Positions 1 to 6,539 of a stretch of DNA of 21,379 nucleotides are shown here, piece after piece. Made by a program: the position numbers and the translations under genes. The stretch is taken from NCBI GenBank assembly GCA_049515175.1, contig JBEKUI010000043.1:1-21379 (forward strand), in the 5' to 3' direction. The notes beneath the pieces are model-generated. The model had not been told where the DNA came from. It worked only from the letters and a program-made list of their open reading frames with translations, and did no database searches. This stretch comes from JACQNR01 sp049515175 (GTDB lineage Bacteria > Acidobacteriota > Terriglobia > UBA7540). Position 1 is the first letter of the stretch. The number at the start of each line of letters is the position of its first letter.

Positions 1-743
1 GCCCGCCCGCGCCGGTGGAGCGATAGGTCTCGATGCGAAGTTCGTCCGGCTTGATGTCGATCTGAATCGTGTCGTCGATTTCCGGGCTGACGAAGACGGA
101 AGCGAAGGAGGTGTGGCGGCGCGCGGCGGAATCGAACGGCGAGATGCGCACCAGGCGATGCACGCCGATCTCGGAGCTGAGCAGGCCGTAGGCGTAGTCG
201 CCCGCGGCGGTGAAGGTGGCGGACTTGAGGCCCGCCTCTTCGCCCGACTGGTACTCCATGAGGGTGAACTTGAAGCCGCGCCGCTCCGCCCAGCGCTTGT
301 ACATGCGCAGCAGCATGTCGGCCCAGTCCTGCGACTCAGTGCCGCCCGCACCGGGGTGGATGGTGACGATGGCGTTCAAGCGGTCGTTCTCGCCCGGCAG
401 CAGCGTGGCGAACTCCAGCCGGTCGAGCTCCGCGCTGAGGGCGCGCAGTTCCGCCTGGATTTCCGACTCCACGTTCTCGCCCTCACGCCCGAGCTCGAAG
501 TAGGCCTCGAGGTCGCCGAGCTTCTGCGCCAGGGCGGCGTCGGTCTCGATCTGTTCCGCCAGACGTTTGCGTTGGGTGAGAATCTGCTGTGAGGATTCGT
601 TGTTCTGCCAGAAGTCGGGCTGGGCTATCTGCTTCTCGATTTCTTCGAGCGGGCGGCGGCGGGCGGGAGCGTCAAAGAAAACTCCGCAGTTCGGCGGTGC
701 GCGTTTTCAGTGTATCAAATTCGCGTTGCAGTTCTTCGAGCAT
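1..743 (-). CDS. prfB: Peptide chain release factor 2, with programmed +1 frameshift (C-terminal part outside the window)
   Basis: Class I release factor that reads UAA and UGA in the ribosomal A site and triggers peptide release. The ATG at 743 is preceded by GGAG at 6-nt spacing. It opens a 23-codon leader (MLEELQREFDTLKTR...) ending in an in-frame UGA at 674-672. Moving +1 at CTT-TGA-C restores a long frame (DAPARRRPLEEIEKQ...) that runs to base 1. That frame contains the PCRF-type helical domain, HPGAGGTESQDWADML, and the RF2-specific stop-recognition tripeptide SPF in VRISPFDSAARRHTSFASV. The last visible residues are STGAGG, so the window stops inside the catalytic GGQ motif; the one leftover base is C, as expected for Gln. 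About 247 residues are visible of a usual ~365. It lies 51 nt downstream of lnt on the same strand. The frameshift is the known RF2 autoregulatory device, so the interrupted frame is not a mutation. Confidence 0.97.
671..686 (-). promoter_or_regulatory. prfB programmed +1 ribosomal frameshift site
   Basis: On the minus strand the sequence reads CGGAGTTTTCTTTGAC. CTT is codon 23 and TGA is codon 24. A Shine-Dalgarno-like GGAG lies 4 nt before the CTT slip codon, close to the layout in E. coli prfB (AGGGGG, 3 nt, CUU UGA C). Slow UGA decoding when RF2 is scarce lets the P-site tRNA slip from CUU to UUU, after which GAC is read. All elements are seen directly; the mechanism is established for the family. 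Confidence 0.95.
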
Positions 744-752
744 GGAAACTCC

Positions 753-775
753 AGGAGTCAGGAGTCAGGAGTCAG
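753..775. repeat. Heptanucleotide tandem repeat AGGAGTC x3 in the prfB leader
   Basis: Three exact tandem copies of AGGAGTC plus two bases, with period 7, lie 10 nt upstream of the prfB start. In the prfB mRNA they read as repeated ACUCC units, complementary to the prfB Shine-Dalgarno GGAGU immediately downstream. Confidence 0.9.
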
Positions 776-776
776 A

Positions 777-796
777 AGGAAGCAGCCAGGCTTCCT
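777..796 (-). terminator. Stem-loop between lnt and prfB, possible terminator or attenuator
   Basis: Perfect 7-bp inverted repeat (AGGAAGC ... GCTTCCT) with a 6-nt loop, overlapping the lnt stop codon. On the minus strand it is followed only by TCTGAC, not a real T-tract. Efficient intrinsic termination is therefore doubtful; a weak attenuator or processing site is equally possible. Confidence 0.4.
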
Positions 797-2417
797 ACCT
801 TTGACTTTTGCCCTTTGCCATTTGCCTTTTGCCCTGCCCTTCCGTCCAAGCCGCCTGGGCAATCAGCGCCAGGGCAATCACGATGCATGCCCACGCGAAA
901 ACATCGCCGTGGCGCGAGTAGAACGTCCGCCCGGCAATGAAGTCGAAGCGCCCGGCAAGCACCGCGTCTTCATGCCGTGGCAAGCGCGCCACGATGCGGC
1001 CGAACGGGTCGATGACGCAAGTGATGCCGTCGTTCGTCGCGCGCAGCAGGTAACGATGATTCTCGATGGCCCGCAGCCGAGCCATCTCCAGGTGCTGCGC
1101 GGCGGCGGCCGTGTCGCCAAACCAGGCGTCGTTCGAGATGTTCACCAGCACGCCCGGCGCGTCGCTGACGAGGCGGCGCACCAACTGCGGAAAGATCGCC
1201 TCGTAACAGATGAACAGGCTCAGCGTTCCCTGCGGCGTTTCGGCGGCGCGGTAACTCGCGCCGGGAACGAAGTTCCCCGCCTCGTGGGTGATCTTCCCGA
1301 CCAAATCGGGAAACGCCCACCAAGGCACATACTCGCCAAAAGGCACCAAATGAATTTTATCATAGGCGAGCAGCACGCGGCCTCCCGGATCAAGCGCCAG
1401 GGCACTGTTCTTGGGTTGCGTGAACTGCGGGTCGGCGAAGTTGACGCTGCCGAAGACGACGTAAGCCTTGGCCTCACGCGCCATGCGCTCGGTGGCGGCG
1501 CGGAAAACCGGGTCGCGCTCGAAGTAGAAGGGCGCGGGATTCTCCGGCCAGACGATGAGCGGCGCGCCACTGCCCGCGGGGGCGCGCTGGGCACTCGCGA
1601 CGCTCGTGTCCACCAGGGCGTTCAGCCGCGTGGAGTCCTGCCAGGGGGACCATTTGACGATCTCCTCCACGTCCATGGGAATGTTCGGCTGCACCAGGAA
1701 CGCGGCGCGCGGGCCCACCGGCAAGGGAGGTGGATTCAGAATGAGGTTGGCGACGATAAGTGCGAAGCACCAAGCGGCGAGCGTCAGGCGCGGCACAACC
1801 CTCCGCGGCTCGATCCAGACCCAGGCGAGCAGGGCGCTTGTTGCCGCTGCCAGAAACGACAATCCATAAACCGCCGCCACCGAAGCGACGCGCCGCAGCC
1901 CGTCCGCTTGCACCGCGTAGCCGAGCAGGTTCCAGGGCACACCGGTAATGAGGTAGGTGCGCGCGATCTCCATCGCCACCCAAAGAAACGGACCGAGCAG
2001 GAGGGCGCGACGCGGCGAAGATCTCGCCAACCACGCCGCGATCAGACCGAAGCCGCCGAAGAACACGGCGAACACAACCACGTAGAGCGCCAGGACTCCC
2101 CAGGCAAGAACGGGGGAGAGCCCGCCGTGCAGCTCCATGACGTCGGCAAACCAGTGACAGCATCCCGCGAGAAAGATTGCGCCCGCAAGGTAGCCCAGGA
2201 GAAATCCGCGTTTCAGACCGGGTTCGCCAGCCAGCGCCACGAGGAGGGGCGCAATCGCCACCCAAACAAGCAAGTTCCAGTCGATCACCGGGAAGCAGGC
2301 CACCAGAAAGAGGCCGCTCAACCCAGCAGCGGCCAGACGAAGCCGGAGGGAGGGCAACGGGGTCACATGGGGAGGCTGGTCGGTTGGTGAAGACAAAGAA
2401 GGGTTATCTGTTTTCAA
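795..2417 (-). CDS. lnt: Apolipoprotein N-acyltransferase
   Basis: Inner-membrane enzyme that transfers an acyl chain from phospholipid to the N-terminal diacylglyceryl-Cys of lipoproteins, the last step of lipoprotein maturation. The N-terminal ~220 residues are a run of hydrophobic membrane helices. A periplasmic nitrilase-like domain follows, starting near AAFLVQPNIP (~238). The catalytic triad is recognisable: Glu292 in WPENPAP, Lys354 in YDKIHLVPFGEYVP and Cys404 in FICYEAIFP. A final hydrophobic helix (~510-530) is followed by a basic tail made by heptad repeats. Length 540 aa is usual. The start used is TTG at 2417, which has no convincing Shine-Dalgarno; GTG at 2366 (Val18) is an alternative nearer the first helix. 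It lies upstream of prfB and downstream of the SPOR gene, all minus strand. Confidence 0.96.
   Translation of the reverse strand: MKTDNPSLSSPTDQPPHVTPLPSLRLRLAAAGLSGLFLVACFPVIDWNLLVWVAIAPLLVALAGEPGLKRGFLLGYLAGAIFLAGCCHWFADVMELHGGLSPVLAWGVLALYVVVFAVFFGGFGLIAAWLARSSPRRALLLGPFLWVAMEIARTYLITGVPWNLLGYAVQADGLRRVASVAAVYGLSFLAAATSALLAWVWIEPRRVVPRLTLAAWCFALIVANLILNPPPLPVGPRAAFLVQPNIPMDVEEIVKWSPWQDSTRLNALVDTSVASAQRAPAGSGAPLIVWPENPAPFYFERDPVFRAATERMAREAKAYVVFGSVNFADPQFTQPKNSALALDPGGRVLLAYDKIHLVPFGEYVPWWAFPDLVGKITHEAGNFVPGASYRAAETPQGTLSLFICYEAIFPQLVRRLVSDAPGVLVNISNDAWFGDTAAAAQHLEMARLRAIENHRYLLRATNDGITCVIDPFGRIVARLPRHEDAVLAGRFDFIAGRTFYSRHGDVFAWACIVIALALIAQAAWTEGQGKRQMAKGKSQR
799..833. repeat. Heptanucleotide repeat NTTTGCC x4-5 inside the 3' end of lnt
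   Basis: Units CTTTGAC, TTTTGCC, CTTTGCC, ATTTGCC and TTTTGCC follow one another in strict 7-nt register. Read on the minus strand as lnt codons they give the basic tail GKRQMAKGKSQR. The tract is thus both coding and repetitive. Confidence 0.9.
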
Positions 2418-2534
2418 TTCTCAGTCGAGAGCAATCAGCGTTCCGCTGTCAGCTATCAGCTTGCGGCTGCCAGTTTCGAGTTTCCAGTTTCTACTTCAGC
2501 GCAATTTCAGATTTCAGATTGCAGACGTCAGACT
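2418..2534. repeat. Intergenic spacer made almost wholly of 7-nt-phased degenerate repeats
   Basis: From 2418 to 2494 the sequence divides into eleven consecutive 7-nt units, for example TTCTCAG, CAATCAG, CTGTCAG, CTATCAG, CTGCCAG and TTTCCAG. After a short break, four more units follow at 2504-2531 (ATTTCAG twice, ATTGCAG, ACGTCAG). On the minus strand the consensus is roughly CTGNNAN. The tract fills the whole gap between the SPOR-gene stop and the lnt start codon. No clear promoter is visible in it. Confidence 0.85.
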
Positions 2535-3176
2535 CTAATGTTTGATAAAGGGCTTAAATCCTTCCTTGGCGATGCGGTCGCGGACCCGCACCGCCTCTTC
2601 GCGCGAGGCGAACGGTCCCACCTGCACGCGATACAGGTTGTCCTTGGCGTCGGAGTATTGCGGTGTCACCACAAACACGTCGACGCCGCGGGAGCGCAAC
2701 TCTTTCACCAGTTTCTCGGCGTCCTGCTTGTCGCGCGATGCGGCCACTTGCACCGTGAACCCCACCCCGCCGGCGTCCGCGCCTCGCCGGGAAGCCCGGA
2801 CAGGAGCCGAACGGGTACCGGTCCTGGCCGGGGCAGACGCTGGCTTCACCAGCGCCGCTTCTTTCTTCCGCGGCTTCGACGTCGGCTGCGGAGAAGCGAT
2901 CTGTTCGGTGGGGAGTTCGTTCCTGGAGGCCGCCTCCTCCGGTTTGGAAACCGGCGGAGCCGATTCGAGCGGTGGATTAACGGCGGGCGGGACGACGCCG
3001 ACCGGCGTCACCTGCTCTGTGGTGCTCACCGATTTCGATGGCCGCTCGTTGTATCCGACGAGAAAGCCGAGCGAGAAGAAGACCGCGCAAGCCGCCACAC
3101 CCATCAAGAACACCAGGATCAGGTAGCGGGCGGAGAGCCCCTTCTCATCGTGCCTTTGGTCTATGCGGTCATCCAT
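2535..3176 (-). CDS. Membrane-anchored SPOR-domain protein, FtsN/DedD-like architecture
   Basis: Probable cell-envelope protein that binds denuded peptidoglycan glycan at division sites through a SPOR domain. A short cytoplasmic N-terminus (MDDRIDQRHDEKGL) precedes one membrane helix (~18-41, ending FFSLGFLVGYNE). A Pro/Ser/Lys-rich linker (~42-135) follows. A C-terminal SPOR domain (~137-213) shows FTVQVAASRDKQDAEKLV and a second half with YRVQVGPFASREEA. The total of 213 aa fits single-pass SPOR proteins. The ATG at 3176 is taken; only a distant GAGG is seen upstream. It lies 33 nt after the slipin gene on the same strand. It is not specific enough to be called FtsN, since SPOR domains occur in several envelope proteins. 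Confidence 0.88.
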   Translation of the reverse strand: MDDRIDQRHDEKGLSARYLILVFLMGVAACAVFFSLGFLVGYNERPSKSVSTTEQVTPVGVVPPAVNPPLESAPPVSKPEEAASRNELPTEQIASPQPTSKPRKKEAALVKPASAPARTGTRSAPVRASRRGADAGGVGFTVQVAASRDKQDAEKLVKELRSRGVDVFVVTPQYSDAKDNLYRVQVGPFASREEAVRVRDRIAKEGFKPFIKH

Positions 3177-3209
3177 GGTTCCCGATTAATCCTCGGCAGG
3201 AGTCTCACC

Positions 3210-3992
3210 CTACTTATTCAGCGCGGCCGGGGGCGCTGAGGTACCGATCGCCTTCCCCAGCAATGTAGACATCAGCTCGATGGGCAGTGGGAAGATAATC
3301 GTGGTGTTCTTCTCCGAACCGATTTCGGTCAGCGTCTGGAGATAGCGGAGCGTAATCGCGACCGGTTCGCGGCTGATGTTGGAAGCCGCCATGGCGAGTT
3401 TCTCCGAGGCCTGGTATTCGCCGTCGGCGTGAATGATTTTGGCGCGCCGTTCGCGCTCCGCTTCGGCCTGCTTGGCGATGGCCCGCTGCATCTCCTGCGG
3501 CAGGTCCACCTGCTTGATCTGCACCTGCGTTACCTTGATGCCCCAGGCCTCGGTCTGCTCGTCGATGATCGTTTGCAGGCGCACGTTGAGCTTGTCCCTC
3601 TGTGAGAGCATGTCATCCAGCTCAACCTCGCCCAGCACCGACCGCAAGGCCGTGGAGGCAAGTTGTTCGACGGCGTAGCGGTAGTTCCTCAGCTCGATCA
3701 GCGCTTTTTGAGCGGTGATTACACGGTACCAGAGCACCGCGCTGACCTTCATCGAAACGTTGTCCCGCGAGATGACATCCTGTGGCGGCACGTCCCAGGT
3801 GTCGATCTGCAGCGAGACCCGAAACATGCGATCGATGGGCCAGAGGATCAGGATCAGCCCCGGCCCTTTGTCGGTCGCCAGCACGCGGCCCAGCCGCAGC
3901 ACCACGCCTTTTTCCCATTCATTCAGGATGTTGATGCACTTAATGACCCAGACCAGGAAAATGAAAACTGCCACAAGGAATGCTGTGCCCAT
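3210..3992 (-). CDS. Slipin / stomatin-like SPFH protein
   Basis: Membrane scaffold protein of the stomatin/prohibitin family that forms oligomers on membrane microdomains and commonly partners with NfeD proteases. The start is set at ATG 3992, because AAGGAG lies 6 nt upstream; the open frame extends to a TTG at 4010 that would include the ribosome-binding site itself. The product is 260 aa. It begins MGTAFLVAVFIFLVWVIKCI (membrane hairpin). The SPFH core follows, with VLRLGRVLATDKGPGL, SRDNVSMKVSAVLWYRV and the conserved IDEQTEAWGIKVTQVQIKQVDLP. A helical stretch rich in Ala/Glu/Arg (MQRAIAKQAEAERERRAKII) then precedes the C-terminal oligomerisation part. The upstream neighbour is nfeD, the classical pairing for slipins. 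Confidence 0.95.
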   Translation of the reverse strand: MGTAFLVAVFIFLVWVIKCINILNEWEKGVVLRLGRVLATDKGPGLILILWPIDRMFRVSLQIDTWDVPPQDVISRDNVSMKVSAVLWYRVITAQKALIELRNYRYAVEQLASTALRSVLGEVELDDMLSQRDKLNVRLQTIIDEQTEAWGIKVTQVQIKQVDLPQEMQRAIAKQAEAERERRAKIIHADGEYQASEKLAMAASNISREPVAITLRYLQTLTEIGSEKNTTIIFPLPIELMSTLLGKAIGTSAPPAALNK

Positions 3993-4021
3993 GATCCGCT
4001 CCTTTTCCAATTTGTCTTATG

Positions 4022-4073
4022 CACGGAAAACAACTCCGTGTCATCGAAGCAACCGGACCGATGCTGTGCATCG
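4022..4073. other. Two small stem-loops between nfeD and the slipin gene
   Basis: Two perfect 6-bp inverted repeats are visible. CACGGA/TCCGTG has a 7-nt loop (4022-4040); CGATGC/GCATCG has a 3-nt loop (4059-4073). They sit in the 106-nt gap after the nfeD stop and before the slipin ribosome-binding site. No T-tract follows, so roles in mRNA stability or relative expression are as plausible as termination. Confidence 0.45.
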
Positions 4074-4098
4074 AGACGAACAGCCGGCGCGGCTAAGT

Positions 4099-5406
4099 TT
4101 ATCGGGATTCGGCCGCAGACTCAACCACTAGCGTCAACCCGTCTATCTGCCGCACCCGGACGCGGGCGCCCGCCGGGATCTTTCCCGCTGCCCGCGCAGC
4201 CCAGATCTCGCCCCGGATGAGGACGGTGCCCGAGGCCGCGATATCGGTTTGGGCCACGCCCAGCGAATCGACCATGGCCGCTTCCCCCGTCACGGCCTTG
4301 CGCAGGCGGGCGGCGAGTGCCAGGCGCAGCAGCACGATGGTGATCACCGCCAGAGGCAGGGTAACCCCGACCGCTGTAGAGAGCCGGATACGCGCTCCGG
4401 GCCAGGGCGAATCGACCAGAATCAGCGCGCCGATGATCATCGCTGCGACCCCGCCCGCCGCCAGCACGCCGTGCGAAGCAACCTTGACCTCAAGACCGAA
4501 GAGCACCAGGGCCAGCAGAATCAGAACGACCCCCAGCGTGTTGATGGGAAGCATGTTGAAAGCATAAAGGGCCAGGACGACCGCCACCGTCCCCACGACT
4601 CCCGGCGCGATGAGCCCGGGATGAGTGAATTCGATGTAGAGGCATGCCACTCCCAGCGCGCCCAGCAGGAATGCGATGTTGGGATCCGCAATCCAGGCAA
4701 AGAGGCGTTCGCGCCTCGTCATCAGTTGCGGCTCGACGATGGCGTTGGCAAGATGCAGGGTAACGGTTGTATCGTTCACCCGCTTGACCGTCTTACCATC
4801 CAACACCGCCAGCGCCTCCTGGGGCGTCGGAGCCACCGCATCAATCAAGTGTCCCGTCAGCGCCTCCTTCTCGGTGTAAGAACGGCTCTCGCGGACGGCT
4901 GCCTCCGCGAGCTTCACATCGCGCCCGCGCTTTTCGGCGATGCTACGGATGTAGGAGGCCGCATCATTCTCAATCTTCGCCTCCATCGTCTTGCCAATCT
5001 CCACCCCGCCGATGATGACCGGATGTGCCGCGCCGCTCGTCGTGCCGGGCGCCATCACCGCCGCATCCCCCGCGAGCAAGATGAAGAATCCCGCCGAGGC
5101 CGCGCTGCCGCCACTCGGCCCGACGTAAGTGATCACGGGAATGCGCGAGTCGAAGATGGCCTGGATGATAGCACGCATGGAGTTCGACACACCGCCGGGC
5201 GTGTCCATTTCGAGAAGCACGGCGTCCGCCTGCGTGCTGTTGGCCTGGCGGATCCCCCGAATGATGTACTCCGCCGTGACCTGATTCACCATCTGGTCGA
5301 GGTTCAGCAGCACGACGCGCGGACGAGACTCCGCCGCCTGCGCGCCAACACATGGCAACAGGAACACCGAAATCACAAAAAGCAGAAAATGCAGGCTGCG
5401 CTTCAT
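4099..5406 (-). CDS. NfeD-family membrane serine protease (long NfeD1b type)
   Basis: ClpP-fold membrane protease with an S-K dyad, thought to cleave or remodel stomatin-type partners. The ATG at 5406 is preceded by GGAGG at about 6 nt. The N-terminus is a signal peptide (MKRSLHFLLFVISVFLLPCV...AQA). The protease domain (~29-205) shows AVLLEMDTPGGVSNSM, GPSGGSAASAGFFILLAGD (probable nucleophile Ser104) and KIENDAASYIRSIAEKRGRD (probable general base Lys144, 40 residues on; family knowledge). Four or so membrane helices (~235-365) follow. The C-terminal OB-fold NfeD domain (~375-430) reads AMVDSLGVAQTDIAASGTV and ARVRVRQIDGLTLVVE. Length 435 aa fits the long class. It lies directly upstream of its expected slipin partner on the same strand. 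Confidence 0.95.
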   Translation of the reverse strand: MKRSLHFLLFVISVFLLPCVGAQAAESRPRVVLLNLDQMVNQVTAEYIIRGIRQANSTQADAVLLEMDTPGGVSNSMRAIIQAIFDSRIPVITYVGPSGGSAASAGFFILLAGDAAVMAPGTTSGAAHPVIIGGVEIGKTMEAKIENDAASYIRSIAEKRGRDVKLAEAAVRESRSYTEKEALTGHLIDAVAPTPQEALAVLDGKTVKRVNDTTVTLHLANAIVEPQLMTRRERLFAWIADPNIAFLLGALGVACLYIEFTHPGLIAPGVVGTVAVVLALYAFNMLPINTLGVVLILLALVLFGLEVKVASHGVLAAGGVAAMIIGALILVDSPWPGARIRLSTAVGVTLPLAVITIVLLRLALAARLRKAVTGEAAMVDSLGVAQTDIAASGTVLIRGEIWAARAAGKIPAGARVRVRQIDGLTLVVESAAESR

Positions 5407-5648
5407 GGCTCCCTCCGCGCGGTGTGGGTGCTCCCGCAGGGATCAGGATTACGCCTCGCGACGGTGCGAGTCTGCGCACCGCGCCCACGATCCATGGTCT
5501 CGCGCCGCGCGCGGCGGGTCAAGCGAAAGCTGGACGCCAGTTCCCTGCCCCACGCCGGACGACAACAATCCTTGGAAAGCGTTCAAGCAGACTTTCACAG
5601 CTGGCCCTTCGGTCAGCGAATCACAACGCTTCCTTGAACCAGCCACTC
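5407..5648. other. Spacer upstream of nfeD with hairpin and GC palindrome
   Basis: No gene is supported in this 242-nt gap. It contains a 7-bp hairpin (CGGTGCG/CGCACCG, 5462-5481) and a 14-bp perfect palindrome CGCCGCGCGCGGCG (5503-5516). On the minus strand the palindrome sits directly after TTGACC (5522-5517), a possible -35. The matching -10 position, GACCAT, is poor, so a promoter call here would be weak. Confidence 0.4.
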
Positions 5649-6485
5649 CTAGTCCTTGATAGCTTTGGGCGGATGGGCACGCATTTCCTTGTAAGCAGGA
5701 AGGGCGCTGATTTTCTTGTAGTCATCGTCGCCATCCAGCAACTTGAAATCGTCGAACCCATCCTCGAAAGCATGGCGGAGGTAGCGTACAGCGTCGTCGA
5801 CCCGGCCGAGGGAGGCAAAGACTTTGCCCATGTAAAAGAAGAACTTCGCGTCGGCCGAGCGAGCGCTGACCGTCGTGCCCACGTTGGAACGCTGAGTGAG
5901 AACGGCAGGATCGAGACTAAGTGCTGTCCGGTATTCTTCAATCGCCTCGGGGATCTTCTTTGTCGCGTAATAGGCGGTCCCCAGGTTAACGTGGAAGGAA
6001 GCGCCCTGAGGGTTCAGCTTGATCGCCTCTCGATAATACTTCAGGGATTTCTTCGCCTTCTTTTCCAGATAGTACGTCGTGCCGAGATTATTCCAGGGCT
6101 CCGGAAAGTCCTTCCGAATGCGAATGGCTTCCTTGTAGGCGCGCCGTGCTGCGTTCATGTTCTGCATCTGTTGGTAGGCGATCCCAAGCTTATTCCACAG
6201 CGCCTCGTTCCCACGGCCCCCCTCATTCAAGGCTCGCCGATAATGCTCGACGGCGTCAGCATAGTCCTTCCTCGCCATGAAGATGTCTGCCCGATTCTCA
6301 AGCGTGAGCACGCCGGGCTTTGTGGGAGGGGGGGAAGGAGTTTCAGGGGCAATTTGCAAAGGCGGCTGTTCGCCCACAGGGTTCGGGAGGTCCGGTTGCT
6401 GCGCACCCTGTGCGCCCCCTGGGGGAATCCCCATAAACACGGCAAGGATTAGGCCCAGAGGAATACACTGCTTTGGAATCCACAT
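5649..6485 (-). CDS. Exported TPR-repeat protein
   Basis: Probable periplasmic or envelope-associated protein-interaction scaffold of unknown partner. The start is set at ATG 6485, because GGAGGGG lies 6 nt upstream; an ATG at 6500 would overlap that site. The 278-aa product begins with a signal-like segment (MWIPKQCIPLGLILAVFMG). A Pro-rich stretch (~35-55) follows, then at least four tandem TPR units from about residue 60 to 215. Examples are ALWNKLGIAYQQMQNMNAARRAYKEA, PWNNLGTTYYLEKKAKKSLKYYREAIKLNP and VNLGTAYYATKKIPEAIEEYRTALSLDP (quoted in part). The tail (KFFFYMGKVFASLGRVDDA) may hold one further repeat. It lies 54 nt after the PBP gene on the same strand, which suggests, but does not prove, an envelope role. 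Confidence 0.87.
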   Translation of the reverse strand: MWIPKQCIPLGLILAVFMGIPPGGAQGAQQPDLPNPVGEQPPLQIAPETPSPPPTKPGVLTLENRADIFMARKDYADAVEHYRRALNEGGRGNEALWNKLGIAYQQMQNMNAARRAYKEAIRIRKDFPEPWNNLGTTYYLEKKAKKSLKYYREAIKLNPQGASFHVNLGTAYYATKKIPEAIEEYRTALSLDPAVLTQRSNVGTTVSARSADAKFFFYMGKVFASLGRVDDAVRYLRHAFEDGFDDFKLLDGDDDYKKISALPAYKEMRAHPPKAIKD

Positions 6486-6539
6486 GATTAACCCCTCCAT
6501 TCAGCGAGGGACCCAGATATTGATTATGACATACGTATT

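Noticed and set aside
567..2390. Long open frame (607 codons) on the plus strand
   Set aside because: It is antisense to lnt and prfB, rich in Arg/Gly/His/Pro as GC-rich shadows are, and has no domain pattern. The minus-strand frame has full catalytic motifs.
4249..5637. Open frame of 462 codons on the plus strand
   Set aside because: Antisense to nfeD, low-complexity RH-rich composition, no ribosome-binding site or recognisable domain.
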